Shown: positions 8,147 through 17,394, numbered from the stretch's first letter. The stretch: DNA of 58,674 nt from UBA2231 sp964415175 (GCA_964415175.1 CAYPYG010000016.1:1-58674); one strand, 5' to 3'. Translations and numbers: made by a program. Notes: generated by a model not told the origin, from the sequence alone.

Positions 8147-10600
8147 ATGACGCAACACCGCAAGCCGAAGCGCTACTTCGCCGTTCACGCTCATTTCTAC
8201 CAGCCCCCCCGCGAGAATCCCTGGACCGGCGCCGTCACTCCCCAGCCCTCGGCGGCCCCCTACCGCGACTGGAACCGCCGCATAGCCCGCGAATGCTACC
8301 TGCCCAACCTCTTCGCGCGCATCTTCGACTCCAAGGGCAAGGTGCTGGAGTTCGTCAACAATTACGAGTACATGAGCTTCAACTTCGGCCCTACGCTGGC
8401 CGGCTGGCTGGAGAAGGAATACCCCTACTATTACCGCAAGATGCTCGAGACCGCGCGAAGGCACCGGGAGACGTACGGCGTCCCCAACGCCATCGCGCAG
8501 GTCTACAACCACGTCATCATGCCGCTGGCCTCCTTCAACGACCAGCTCACCCAGATGGCCTGGGGGCTGGCCGACTTCGAGCGCCGCTTCGGCTTCCCGG
8601 CCGAGGCCATCTGGCTGGCCGAGACCGCCTGCAGCCGGGACACGCTCCGCCTGCTCATCGACCACGGCATGAAGTACGTGATCCTCTCCCCCTGGCAGGC
8701 GGAAAAGGTGCGCGCGCCGGGGGCGGCGACCTGGACCGGCATCTCCGGCGGGGCCGTGGACCCGAAACGGGCCTATGTCTGGTACGACAAGGACCATGAG
8801 GGCAGGAACATCAGGAACCGTTCGATAGCGGTCTTCTTCTACGACGGCAACCTTTCCAAGGCCGTGGCCTTCGAAGGGGCGCTGAAGGACTCGGCGGCCT
8901 TCGCCGCCCGGGTCGAGGCCTGCTATTCCGGCCCCGAACCGGACCAGCTGGTCTCGGTGGCCGTGGACGGCGAGACTTTCGGCCATCACCAGAAGTTCGG
9001 GGACCTGACGCTGGCCCACGCTTTCCGCCACGAACTGCCGGCCCGCGGCATCGAACCGGTCACCTTCGCACGCTACCTGGAGCTGCATCCGCCCGCCTGG
9101 GAGGCCGAGATACAGGCCGGACCGGACAACGAGGGCACGGCCTGGAGCTGCGCCCACGGCGTACGCCGCTGGAAAGGGGGCTGCGACTGCGGCAAGGAGG
9201 GCCTCTTCCAGGTCGCCTGGCGGCTGCCGCTGAGGGCCGCGCTGAACTGGCTGCGCGACGCCGCGCTGGAAGTTTACAAGGAAGAGGGGCCCAAGTACTT
9301 CCGCGACATCTGGGCCGCGCGCAACGCCTTTATCGACCTGATCCTGGACCCGTCCGAAGGCGCCGTCGAATCCTTCCTGCGCGCCCACGCGGCCGGGGAA
9401 CCGGACGCGGAAGCCCGGCGGAAGGCCCTGCGGCTGCTCGAAATGCAGAAGAACGCGCAGCTCATGTTCACCAGCTGCGGCTGGTTCTTCTCCGATATCT
9501 CGCGCGGCGAGACCGTGCAGAACCTCAAGTACGCGGCCCGCGTCGCCGAGCTGGCCTCGGAGTTCGGCTTCAAGGGGCTGGAGCGGGGACTGACCTCCCT
9601 GCTGCAGATGGCCCCTTCCAATTTTACGGATCACGAGAACGGCGGAGCGGTCTACGAGAAACTGGCGAAAGCCGAAGCCGTCACTCCCGCCCAGATGGCG
9701 GCTTTCTATCTCAAACTGGCCCTGTCGGGCAGACTGGAAAAGGGACTGCCCGGCGGCAGGTTCTTCCGCTGGGAACTGACCCAGGATTCCTCCGACGGCG
9801 CCACTCGGCTGGCGCGCGGCAGGGCCGTGTTCAGCGCCCCCGTGCTGGGCGAGACCAGGGACTTCGCCTTCCTCTACGCCAGGTTCGACGGCAATCTGCC
9901 GCGCGTGCTGGCCGTGGAGAAGGGCGGAGGCGACCTTTTCGCCGGGGCCTTCGCGGAACTGGCCGCCCTGCCCGCGCGCGAGGCGCGGGAACGCTTCCAG
10001 AAACTGGCCCTCTCGACCGGGGCGGCCATGCCGGACCAGAGTTACGCCAACCGCTACGACCTGCTCTCCTGCGCCGTGGCCGAGGTGAAGGCCCGCCGCG
10101 CCGCCGGGCTTTTTTCGGTCATAACCGAGTACGCGGACCTCTTCAGGGGCGACAAGAGGGTCCGCGTCTCCGACTTCCCCTCGATAAAGAACGAACTGGA
10201 ATTCTACGCGGCGGAAACGGCAGAGGTGCTGCTGGGCGACTTCGCCCGCAGGGGCGCCGAGGAATCGCTGGACAAGGCGCTGGACCTGTCCGAACGTCTC
10301 TCCGGCCTCGGACTTTCGCTGGAGGCGGTCAAGGACGCCGAAACGGAACTGGAACGGGCGGCGCTGGCCGCGGCCGAGGAACTGGGCAGGGCTCCCTCGC
10401 CGGAACTCCTGCACCGCCTGAGCAAGCTGGGACGGGTGGCCTTGAATCTCGGCCTTTCCGATACCCTCTTCCACCTGCAGAACGCCTGCGCGCCGCTCTG
10501 CGGCCGGGACCAGGTCCCCCACCCGGAGAACTTCCTGCCCCTCTGCGGCGTCCTGGGCATACACCCGGCCCCGAAAGTGGCCCACAAAACGGCGGTCTAA
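8147..10600 (+). CDS. GH57 glycoside hydrolase with DUF3536
   Basis: Predicted retaining alpha-glucan hydrolase or transferase of the alpha-amylase/branching type. The GH57 barrel begins with HAHFYQPPRENPW (residues 14-26). The nucleophile is in IWLAETACSRDT (about 163-174) and the acid/base aspartate in VAVDGETFGHH (about 270-280). A long DUF3536 helical C-terminal half follows, with CGWFFSDISRGETVQNL as its conserved block. Total length of 817 aa is normal for this fusion. There is no signal peptide, so it probably acts on intracellular glycogen or maltodextrins. It faces another GH57 gene across a shared terminator. Exact specificity is unknown. Confidence 0.85.
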   Translation: MTQHRKPKRYFAVHAHFYQPPRENPWTGAVTPQPSAAPYRDWNRRIARECYLPNLFARIFDSKGKVLEFVNNYEYMSFNFGPTLAGWLEKEYPYYYRKMLETARRHRETYGVPNAIAQVYNHVIMPLASFNDQLTQMAWGLADFERRFGFPAEAIWLAETACSRDTLRLLIDHGMKYVILSPWQAEKVRAPGAATWTGISGGAVDPKRAYVWYDKDHEGRNIRNRSIAVFFYDGNLSKAVAFEGALKDSAAFAARVEACYSGPEPDQLVSVAVDGETFGHHQKFGDLTLAHAFRHELPARGIEPVTFARYLELHPPAWEAEIQAGPDNEGTAWSCAHGVRRWKGGCDCGKEGLFQVAWRLPLRAALNWLRDAALEVYKEEGPKYFRDIWAARNAFIDLILDPSEGAVESFLRAHAAGEPDAEARRKALRLLEMQKNAQLMFTSCGWFFSDISRGETVQNLKYAARVAELASEFGFKGLERGLTSLLQMAPSNFTDHENGGAVYEKLAKAEAVTPAQMAAFYLKLALSGRLEKGLPGGRFFRWELTQDSSDGATRLARGRAVFSAPVLGETRDFAFLYARFDGNLPRVLAVEKGGGDLFAGAFAELAALPAREARERFQKLALSTGAAMPDQSYANRYDLLSCAVAEVKARRAAGLFSVITEYADLFRGDKRVRVSDFPSIKNELEFYAAETAEVLLGDFARRGAEESLDKALDLSERLSGLGLSLEAVKDAETELERAALAAAEELGRAPSPELLHRLSKLGRVALNLGLSDTLFHLQNACAPLCGRDQVPHPENFLPLCGVLGIHPAPKVAHKTAV

Positions 10601-10616
10601 GCCCCGTCCCTCCCAG

Positions 10617-10791
10617 TTCCATAGTCGAGAATTATTCCGGGGGCATGTCGGCGTGCCAGCACGCGGGACACGGACTCGCGCGCATAGCGCGTCGGTCCTC
10701 GGCTCTCGGCGCTCGCGCTTACGATGCTCGCGCCTCCGAGGCGGTCCCGCTTAGCTGGCGCGCCGCCTCCCCCGGCTGTCTCCTTATGGAA
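10617..10791 (-). repeat. Structured stem-loop repeat, copy 4 (minus orientation)
   Basis: Read on the minus strand it opens with TTCCATAAGGAGACAGCC, the same outer motif as the other copies, and closes with TTCCATA inverted. Arms GGCGTGCCAGC (10650-10660) and GCTGGCGCGCC (10754-10764) pair with one G-T wobble; the inner arms GCGGGAC (10663-10669) and GTCCCGC (10744-10750) pair perfectly. A GCGC-TAT-GCGC hairpin lies inside (10680-10690). Confidence 0.75.
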
Positions 10792-10832
10792 CCGGCAGGG
10801 AGCGAGAGCTGACCGGAGGGAGGCCGGTCAAT

Positions 10833-10864
10833 GAAAAAGCCCCGGGGGAACCGGGGCTTTTTCA
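10833..10864. terminator. Bidirectional terminator between convergent GH57 genes
   Basis: GAAAAAGCCCCGG, a short loop and CCGGGGCTTTTTC form a GC-rich hairpin with A and T runs on either side, serving both converging transcripts. Confidence 0.8.
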
Positions 10865-10879
10865 TAGGCGGCTTAAGTA

Positions 10880-12502
10880 CTAAGCCGCTTCGCGTGCGCG
10901 CCGCTCGGCCTCGGAAGAGAAGGCCCTGTAGTCCACCTCGGGGAAGATATTGTCCCTCCACTCGATGTCCTTCAGGTAGCCCTCTTCCAGCCGGTTGCCC
11001 ATGATCTGCTCGTAGAGCCCGTTGAAGCGGTGCGTGTGGTCGATGAAGCGCTTGGTCGAGTAGGTCTTGGCCGTCCCGACGGTCATCAGGAAAGCCCAGT
11101 CCGACGACATGCCGAGCACCACCTCGCGCGCGCACTGGTCCAGCGCGCGCTTGAGCAGGCCGTCGGCGTGCGGGAAGCGGTTGGCCATGTCGACCATGCG
11201 TGAGACCGCCTTGTGCAGGTGGCGGTACATCCAGTCGTTGGTGCCGTTGAGCCAGACCTCGTTGTAGCCCTTGTCCCCCCACGACGACATCGACGGCTGC
11301 ACCACCTGGTTGTCCGGGTGGCGCCCCAGGTACTCGCTCGGGGTGATGGTCTTGACCGTCTTCTGGTCGTGGTGCATCTTCTTGAAGAGGAACTCGATGA
11401 AGTCCGGGCCCTCGTACCACCAGTGGCCGAACAGCTCCGCGTCGTACATCGACACCAGTATCGGCTTGCGGCCGAGGAAGCCGTAGAGATGCTCCACCTG
11501 CCGCTCGCGGTTGAACATGAAGTTGCCCGCGTGGGAAGCCGCCACCTCGCGCGCCTCGTGCGGGTTGTAGGGTTCTTTCTCGTTGAGGCCGACCTTGCCC
11601 GTGATCCTGCAGTACTTCATGCCGATATTGCGGCGCACGCCGTCCTGGTGCAGGTAGGGCCTGACGTAATCGTATTCCAGGTCGTAGCCCAGGTCGCGGT
11701 AGAACTCGCGGTAACGGTGGTCGCCCGGGTAGCCCATCTCGGCGCTCCAGACCTGGTGCGCGCTCTCCATGTCGCGGCCGAAGGCGGCCACGCCCGACGG
11801 GCAGTACACCGGCGCGTAGACGCCGTAGCGCGGGCGCGGGCTGCCGTAGATGATGCCGTGGGTCTCGAGGAAGAAATAGCGGATGCCGTGCGCCTTGAGG
11901 TAGATCTCGTCGCCGGGATTGTAGGCGCACTCGGCCAGCCAAATGCCGCGCGGCCCGCGGCCGAAGCGGCGGGTATAGTCCTGCGCCGCTATCTGTATCT
12001 GGGCGTTGACCGCCTCCTTGCGCACCTCGAGCGGCAGGAAGCCGTGGGTGGCGCAGCAGGTGATGATCTCGAGCTTGCCCATGTCCTGGAATTTTTTGAA
12101 GCCTTCCAGGACATTGCAGTGGTAATAGCCTTCGTAGAGCTCGATGATGCGGCGGAACTTGCGCTCGTACATCTCGGCCACGGGGGCGAAGGAGGTATTG
12201 CGGGTGCGGTGGACCTCTTTCTGCGACAGTTCCAGGCGCTTATGGACGTAGTTCTGGAAACGTTTCTTGAGCAGTTCGTCGGCCATCATGCCGCAGAGCG
12301 GCGGCGTCAGCGACATCGTGACCCGGAAATCGGTCCCCTCCTGCGCCAGGCGCTCGTAGACGTCGAGCATCGGCAGGTAGGTCTCGCACATCGCCTCGAA
12401 GAACCAGTCTTCCTCCAGGAAGTCCTCGTATTCGGGGTGCCTTATGAACGGGAGGTGCGCGTGAAGAACCAGCGCGAGGTAGCCTTTCTCGTTATTTTCC
12501 AT
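10880..12502 (-). CDS. GH57 1,4-alpha-glucan branching enzyme (DUF1957)
   Basis: Predicted to transfer alpha-1,4 chains to alpha-1,6 branch points during glycogen synthesis. Motif 1 is LVLHAHLPFIRHPEYEDFLEE (residues 11-31, typical of branching enzymes), the nucleophile sits in GIWLAECAYNPG and the catalytic aspartate in SMYDAELFGHWWYEGP. The C-terminal DUF1957 helical domain is complete (540 aa). The gene overlaps the 3' end of the DUF4912 gene by 11 nt, indicating one operon and a functional link. The family is secure; branching rather than amylase activity is inferred from the motifs. Confidence 0.88.
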   Translation of the reverse strand: MENNEKGYLALVLHAHLPFIRHPEYEDFLEEDWFFEAMCETYLPMLDVYERLAQEGTDFRVTMSLTPPLCGMMADELLKKRFQNYVHKRLELSQKEVHRTRNTSFAPVAEMYERKFRRIIELYEGYYHCNVLEGFKKFQDMGKLEIITCCATHGFLPLEVRKEAVNAQIQIAAQDYTRRFGRGPRGIWLAECAYNPGDEIYLKAHGIRYFFLETHGIIYGSPRPRYGVYAPVYCPSGVAAFGRDMESAHQVWSAEMGYPGDHRYREFYRDLGYDLEYDYVRPYLHQDGVRRNIGMKYCRITGKVGLNEKEPYNPHEAREVAASHAGNFMFNRERQVEHLYGFLGRKPILVSMYDAELFGHWWYEGPDFIEFLFKKMHHDQKTVKTITPSEYLGRHPDNQVVQPSMSSWGDKGYNEVWLNGTNDWMYRHLHKAVSRMVDMANRFPHADGLLKRALDQCAREVVLGMSSDWAFLMTVGTAKTYSTKRFIDHTHRFNGLYEQIMGNRLEEGYLKDIEWRDNIFPEVDYRAFSSEAERRAREAA

Positions 12503-13361
12503 CTTTTACCGTGCTGCGGGTGACCTTGATCTCTATGGTGCGGGTGTCGGAGCCGTCGGCCGAGGTGGCGGCCACCGGCAGGTCCATCTTGCCGTCGGGA
12601 AGCGCGAAGCGCATCGAGAAGGTCCCGTCGGGATTAAGGTGCACTACGCGGCCGGCCAGCGTGACCTTCGCGTCGGGTTCGGTGGCCCCGTAGAGTATCA
12701 GTTCGCAGTCGGCCACCAGCCAGAACTTCTTCTCGGCCGGCTTGGGCTGCTGGTGGGAGGAGAGCGAGGAGACGCCCCAGGAGGCGGCGCGAGAGAACAC
12801 CGAGCGCAGCATTTCCCAGCGCTGGGCCAGGGACTTGGCGACCTCGCCGGAGCCCTTGCCTATATACTCCACCCCCGAGAGCTGCAGCAGCTTCTCGAAA
12901 TCCCCGCTGACCGCCATCCATTTCTCGTCGGTAACGTCCGAGACGCGGCCCGCGGGCAGTTTCACGGCGTTGGTCCTGACCAGGCCTATGAACTTGCCGT
13001 CGGGCGTGACCAGGCCGAGTTCGCAGCAGTAGGAACGGCCGCTTTCCTGGACGTTCACGTACCAGCTGCGGGCCTCCAGCCGGACCGGGATGTCGAAATA
13101 CTTGTGCGGCGCGCCGCCGCCCCCGTCCGCCGCGGTCATATCGTAAACGCGCACGACCTGCAGGGAGGTGTCGAAAACGTTCTCGCCGTGGGCTTTGCGG
13201 ACCCCGGCGCGGGTGGACTCGGTTATCTCCCAGTAGAGATACATCCAGTTGGGATCGCGCGGAAGGAGAACGGCCTCGGTCTCGCCGTAGCCTTCCGGCA
13301 GGGCCTTGTGGCTGGAATCGGGCTGCGCTGAACCCGGCTTTATGTTACCTGACGAAGTCAT
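12492..13361 (-). CDS. DUF4912 domain protein
   Basis: Uncharacterised protein often found beside GH57 glucan enzymes. The DUF4912 core begins with LPEGYGETEAVLLPRDPNWMYLYWEI written as two parts here: LPEGYGETEAVLL and RDPNWMYLYWEIT (residues about 21-49). It continues to RSYCCELGLVTPDGKFIGLVRTN near 127. A second region (about 225-285) has beta-sandwich character and may bind glucan. No signal peptide is present. It starts behind AGGAGAG and precedes and overlaps the branching enzyme, so a role in glycogen metabolism is likely. Domain identity is seen; the role is inferred. Confidence 0.8.
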   Translation of the reverse strand: MTSSGNIKPGSAQPDSSHKALPEGYGETEAVLLPRDPNWMYLYWEITESTRAGVRKAHGENVFDTSLQVVRVYDMTAADGGGGAPHKYFDIPVRLEARSWYVNVQESGRSYCCELGLVTPDGKFIGLVRTNAVKLPAGRVSDVTDEKWMAVSGDFEKLLQLSGVEYIGKGSGEVAKSLAQRWEMLRSVFSRAASWGVSSLSSHQQPKPAEKKFWLVADCELILYGATEPDAKVTLAGRVVHLNPDGTFSMRFALPDGKMDLPVAATSADGSDTRTIEIKVTRSTVKDGK

Positions 13362-13454
13362 TTTCTCTCCTAGTAACGGTTCGTTGACAGGGTTTGTCTG
13401 TCAAGGCGGCGCGTGCCATGAAGGAGGACTACCCCTGACCCAAAGTACGGGGAT

Positions 13455-13460
13455 ATTATA
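13455..13460 (-). promoter_or_regulatory. -10 box of the DUF4912-GH57 operon
   Basis: TATAAT on the minus strand with TTCAAC 17 nt upstream gives a promoter about 90 nt before the DUF4912 start. In the leader, TTGACAG and CTGTCAA (13383-13403) form a hairpin. No riboswitch class is recognised in the leader. Confidence 0.45.
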
Positions 13461-13522
13461 TCAAAAAAGCGCGCTCCGTTGAAGCGCTGCGATTTTTATG
13501 ATTTTTGCGAGTTTGACCGCCG

Positions 13523-14725
13523 TCAGTCGGCGGGGCCACTGGAGCCGTTCAGGTCGAAATCTGCCTGGGTCGGCGTATAGGCCCCGGAGAAAAGCCAGTC
13601 GAAGTTCTGGCGGTAGGCGGAGACGGCGCCGGGATCGCCCACGAAAATCATGTTCTCGAAGGAGTTCGCGCTGGCGTTCACCGTCCAGTTGAAGGACCCG
13701 GTCTGCAGGATCTCCCCGTCCAGTATGGCGTACTTGGAGTGCATCGCGCCCTTCTCGTTGCGGCCGCCGCGGAACTTTATGTCCACGCCGCTGTCGAGGA
13801 GGTACTTGGCCAGGCCGGACTCGGCGCCGCGCTTCTCGTCGATCATGAAGCGGACCTTCACACCGCGGTCCCTGGCGCGCACGACCGCGTCGGCCAGGAC
13901 CTTGGACGAGAAAGTGTAGGTGACGGCGTCCAGGGACGAACGGCAGGAATCGATGAGCCGCGCCAGTTCCTCCTGCGCGCCGCCGCCGGGGGAGAAGACG
14001 TAGGCTGGCACCGGAGAGCCGTTGAGGCTCATCACGGGGGAAGGGTCGGCCGGAGGAGCGCCGTAACCGCCCTGGGAGACCTCCTGCGAAGGGCCCGAGG
14101 AGAGCGGCCTGGCGTGCGACCACATCCACTTGAAATAGCGCTTGTAGCCCTCGACATATATCGGGTGGCGGGCCGCGACGGTGTTCTCGTGGCTGGAGAA
14201 GGTGGCGCCGAAGGTCCAGTTGTACGAGCCGACCGTGACCAGGACGCCGTCGTGTATGGTGATCTTGTTGTGCATGACGCCGTAGGAGCGCGTGCCGCGC
14301 AGCGTGCGTATCTCCACGCCGTCCTGTATCAGGCGCTTTATCTGGGTGTCCATCCGGGGATAGACGTGCGACTCGTCGATTATCAGGCGGGTCTTCACGC
14401 CGCGGGCCCTGGCCCGCATTATGGCGTCGGGGATGTCCTTCATCGTTATGCTGAAGATGGCGCCGTCGAAGCTGCGGGCGCTGGCGTCGATGGCCTTGAC
14501 GACCAGGTCGTTGAGGTAGACGAAAGAGTACTCGGGAACGGCGGTGAAATCGCCCCTGAAGGAGGCCGCCGGCATGGGGGCCAGGATCGCGTCCGCCGCG
14601 GCCGGGACTTCGGGCGCCGCGCCCCGCGAAAGCAGGTCCTCCAGGGCCGGCGAAGCGGCCGCGGAGAATGGAGCGGAGAAAAAGACGAGCGGGGCGAGAA
14701 GAAGAGCGCGAAGTTCCTTGGTCAT
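13523..14725 (-). CDS. Secreted phospholipase D-like protein with two HKD motifs
   Basis: Member of the phospholipase D/nuclease superfamily. A signal peptide (LRALLLAPLVFFSAPFSAAASP) exports it. The two active-site motifs are MHNKITIHDGVLVTVGSYNW (about 160-180) and MHSKYAILDGEILQTGSFNW (about 325-345), so both halves of the bilobed fold are intact. The substrate could be phospholipid or DNA; single-strand-cleaving nucleases of this family look the same. No neighbour clarifies this. A TACACT box lies 6 nt before ATG (14732-14737), suggesting a leaderless transcript of its own. Confidence 0.83.
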   Translation of the reverse strand: MTKELRALLLAPLVFFSAPFSAAASPALEDLLSRGAAPEVPAAADAILAPMPAASFRGDFTAVPEYSFVYLNDLVVKAIDASARSFDGAIFSITMKDIPDAIMRARARGVKTRLIIDESHVYPRMDTQIKRLIQDGVEIRTLRGTRSYGVMHNKITIHDGVLVTVGSYNWTFGATFSSHENTVAARHPIYVEGYKRYFKWMWSHARPLSSGPSQEVSQGGYGAPPADPSPVMSLNGSPVPAYVFSPGGGAQEELARLIDSCRSSLDAVTYTFSSKVLADAVVRARDRGVKVRFMIDEKRGAESGLAKYLLDSGVDIKFRGGRNEKGAMHSKYAILDGEILQTGSFNWTVNASANSFENMIFVGDPGAVSAYRQNFDWLFSGAYTPTQADFDLNGSSGPAD

Positions 14726-14805
14726 CGATATAGTGTACGGGAAAGCGGGGTCCGGCGACAGAGGCCGAATACCCAGCGGCGCGCGGTCTTAGGGCCTACC
14801 GGCGT

Positions 14806-15549
14806 TTAGGCCAGGCGGGCGGCGGCTTCCGGGGGCATCGAATAAGCCCGGGCCAGGAGTTCCGGGGCCAGCGCCTCTCCGGCGGGACCGTGGAACAGCG
14901 CCCGCCCGCCCGAGAGGACGAGGGCGGAGGTGGAATAGGCCGCGGCCAGGCGCAGGTCGTGCGAGACGACGATGGCAGAGAGGCCGCCTTCGCGCAGCGC
15001 CGCGAGCGTCCCGAAGAAGGCCGAGCGGTACTTCAGGTCGAGATGTGAGGTGGGCTCGTCCAGCAGCAGCAGCGGCGCGCCGCCCGCCAGGGCCTGCGCC
15101 AGGAAGGCCAGCTGGCGCTCGCCGCTGGATATCGAATTGATCCCGCGGCCGGCCAGACCGGCTATACCGCAGGCGTCCAGCGCGCGCAGGGCGGCCTCCC
15201 TGTCCTCCGGGCGATAGTCCCGCCACCAGCGCAGCAGCGGGGAACGCCCCATCAGCGCTATGTCCAGGGCCGTGAAATCGAAGGGGACATAGGGTTCGCT
15301 GGGCACATAGGCGGCGAGGGCCGCCTGTTCGCGCGGAGCCAGGCCGGCCAGGGGCCGGCCTCCCGCCTTTATCGAACCCGTTCCGGGCCGCAGGGCTCCG
15401 CAGGCCAGGCGCAGGAGGGTGGATTTGCCCGAACCGTTCGGCCCGAAGACCGAGAGCAGTTCTCCCCGCCCGACGGAGAAGCTCAGGCCGTCGATGGCGG
15501 ACTTGCCGTTATAGGAGAAGGAAACCCCCTCGAATGCCAGCAGTCTCAT
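14806..15549 (-). CDS. btuD: Vitamin B12 ABC transporter ATP-binding protein
   Basis: ATPase of a FecCD-type importer. Walker A is GPNGSGKST (about residues 35-43), the signature is SSGERQ, Walker B is LLLLDEPTSHLD and the switch histidine is in VVSHDLR. Length (247 aa) is normal. Its ATG overlaps the stop of the permease gene. It is the last gene of btuFCD under a cobalamin riboswitch, so B12 or another corrinoid rather than iron-siderophore is the expected cargo. Confidence 0.85.
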   Translation of the reverse strand: MRLLAFEGVSFSYNGKSAIDGLSFSVGRGELLSVFGPNGSGKSTLLRLACGALRPGTGSIKAGGRPLAGLAPREQAALAAYVPSEPYVPFDFTALDIALMGRSPLLRWWRDYRPEDREAALRALDACGIAGLAGRGINSISSGERQLAFLAQALAGGAPLLLLDEPTSHLDLKYRSAFFGTLAALREGGLSAIVVSHDLRLAAAYSTSALVLSGGRALFHGPAGEALAPELLARAYSMPPEAAARLA

Positions 15550-16484
15550 CGCCGGTCCTCCCCCGGCGACCGGCGGAGCAGGAAAAGGAAGAACGGGGCC
15601 CCGGCCAGCGCCGTTATCACGCCGGCGGGGAGTTCCGCCGGCGCCGCCGCCGTCCGGGCGAGGGCGTCGGCCAGCATCAGGAAGCCGGCGCCGCAGACCG
15701 CCGAATAGAAGGCCAGCCCGGCGTGGCGCGGACCGAAAAGGCGCCGCGCCGCGTGCGGCACTATGAGCCCGACGAAACCCACCGCCCCGGCCACCGCCAC
15801 GGCCGCCGCGGTCAGCAGCGCCGCCAGCGAGAACAGGACGAGCTTCATGCGTTCGACGGGCACGCCCAGCCGCGTGGCCCCTTCCTCGCCGGCCGAAAGT
15901 ATGTCGAGCTGCCGCCCGAGCAGCGCCGCGGCGGCGGCGCCGGCCAGGGTCACGGCGGCCAGGGCCGCGAGCGCCGCCGGCTCGAAGGCCCTCACCGTGC
16001 CGAGCAGGAAGGAGAGCAGCGGCAGTCCGCGGCCGCGGTCCAGCGACACCAGCAGCATGACCAGCGCGGCCAGGAAAGAACTGACCGCCACGCCGGCCAG
16101 CAGCATGGCCACGCCAGAGGTGCGGCCCTTTATCCGCGCCAGGCGATAGGCCGCCGCGGTGGCGCCCAGCCCTCCCCCTCCGACGAGCAGGTAGAAGAGC
16201 GGCGAGAGAGGCCCGAGCCCCAGCCAGGCCGCGCCCGCGGCCCCCGCCATCGCGCCGGAAGAGGTGCCGATGATGTAGGGATCGGCCAGCGGGTTCTTCA
16301 GAACGCCCTGAAGTATGGCCCCGGCCACGCTCAGCGCCGCGCCGACCAGCGCGGCCGCCAGCACGCGCGGCAGCCTTATATTGAGGATTATGTCCGGGTC
16401 GGCCCCGGCGGGGCCGGATACCAGCGCCAGGGCGGCGCAGGCCGCCAGTCCCAGCAGGGCCGCCGCGGCCTTACCTGAACTCAT
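15546..16484 (-). CDS. btuC: Vitamin B12 ABC transporter permease, FecCD family
   Basis: Inner-membrane permease with about nine to ten helices. The family hallmark GAILQGVLKNPLADPYIIG is at about residues 57-75, and the coupling-helix region around GAEEGATRLGVPVERMK contacts the ATPase. At 312 residues it is slightly short but complete. It starts 14 nt inside the end of btuF and ends overlapping btuD. B12 specificity is inferred from the riboswitch. Confidence 0.86.
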   Translation of the reverse strand: MSSGKAAAALLGLAACAALALVSGPAGADPDIILNIRLPRVLAAALVGAALSVAGAILQGVLKNPLADPYIIGTSSGAMAGAAGAAWLGLGPLSPLFYLLVGGGGLGATAAAYRLARIKGRTSGVAMLLAGVAVSSFLAALVMLLVSLDRGRGLPLLSFLLGTVRAFEPAALAALAAVTLAGAAAAALLGRQLDILSAGEEGATRLGVPVERMKLVLFSLAALLTAAAVAVAGAVGFVGLIVPHAARRLFGPRHAGLAFYSAVCGAGFLMLADALARTAAAPAELPAGVITALAGAPFFLFLLRRSPGEDRR

Positions 16485-17277
16485 CCAGCGCCTCCCTCAG
16501 CGCTTTCACCGCCGACGGCGAGGAAGGAGTGAGGCGCGCGAAAAGATCGCGGTCCAGGCCGCAGAGCACGGCGCCCGAGCGGACCGCCCGGAGCCTCCCG
16601 GCCATGGGCCGGGCCTTTATCTCCGCGGCGTCGCCGCCGGGACAGACGATCACGGCGGGATCGGCCTCTACCACGGTCTCCCAGGAGGCCTGGAAATACC
16701 CGGCCTTCTCCCCGGCGAAGATATTGTCGGCCCCGGCCAGCTCCGCCAGCGATGAGAGGAAGGAAGCGCCGCCGGCCGACCAGCCGCCGGCGTCCACCTC
16801 TATATACGCCGTCAGCCGCCGCTTGCCCTTATAGGCGGCACCGGAAAAATCCTTTTTCAGACGGGCGTTGAGCTCGGCTCCCTCTTTCGCCAGGCCCAGT
16901 TCGGAAGCTATCATCCTGACCGTGCGGTAGAGATCGGAGGCGCGCCGCTCTTCCGGCAGGCGCACCACCTTCAGCCCCAATGCCGACAGTCTTTCCGAGG
17001 CCGCGGAGTTCTTCCAGTCGCCGTCGAAGACGAGACCGGGCTTGAGCGCGTAGATGCGCTCTATGTCGGGATTGAAATAATCGCCGACCCTGGGCAGCGC
17101 GGCCGCCGCGGCCGGCCGGTTGCAGAAATTGGAGACGCCCACCAGCCTCTCCCCCGCCCCCAGGGCGAATATCGTTTCCGTGTAGGACGGCAGCAGCGAG
17201 ACCACGCGCTCCGGGGCCTCCCCCGCCGCCGGTAACGGGGACATAATACCTATTAAAAAAGCGCAAATTATCCTCAT
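16471..17277 (-). CDS. btuF: Vitamin B12-binding periplasmic protein
   Basis: Class III solute-binding protein delivering corrinoid to BtuCD. A signal peptide (MRIICAFLIGIMSPLPAAG) precedes the conserved ERVVSLLPSYTETIFALGAG and GVSNFCNRP. The frame extends upstream to 17313 through the palindromic repeat; the ATG at 17277 is preferred because TAAGGAC stands 5 nt before it and the signal peptide begins there. The signal-peptide coding sequence overlaps a half-copy of the GGGGACACAATACC repeat. The riboswitch lies directly upstream. Confidence 0.85.
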   Translation of the reverse strand: MRIICAFLIGIMSPLPAAGEAPERVVSLLPSYTETIFALGAGERLVGVSNFCNRPAAAAALPRVGDYFNPDIERIYALKPGLVFDGDWKNSAASERLSALGLKVVRLPEERRASDLYRTVRMIASELGLAKEGAELNARLKKDFSGAAYKGKRRLTAYIEVDAGGWSAGGASFLSSLAELAGADNIFAGEKAGYFQASWETVVEADPAVIVCPGGDAAEIKARPMAGRLRAVRSGAVLCGLDRDLFARLTPSSPSAVKALREALDEFR

Positions 17278-17349
17278 TTTGTCCTTACCCGATAAAGATT
17301 TTCCGGGGGACACAATACCTATTTCAGTCGAAATAGGTATTGTGTCCCC
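17236..17349 (+). repeat. GGGGACACAATACC palindrome with upstream half-copy, copy A1
   Basis: A 44-bp palindrome (17306-17349; arm GGGGACACAATACCTATTTC, loop AGTC) preceded about 50 nt upstream by a half-copy (17236-17255, with one change, ACATAATACC). The spacer CCTCATTTTGTCC resembles the spacer of copy A2. It lies between the riboswitch terminator and btuF and runs into the btuF coding start. Confidence 0.85.
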
Positions 17350-17357
17350 GAATTAAG

Positions 17358-17394
17358 ACAAAAAAAGACCCTTTCTCCGGGGGAGAAAGGGTCC
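17358..17394 (-). terminator. Terminator of the cobalamin riboswitch
   Basis: On the minus strand GACCCTTTCTCC pairs with GGAGAAAGGGTC, followed by seven T. It lies directly after the aptamer and before btuF, so it can act as the expression platform. Confidence 0.82.
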
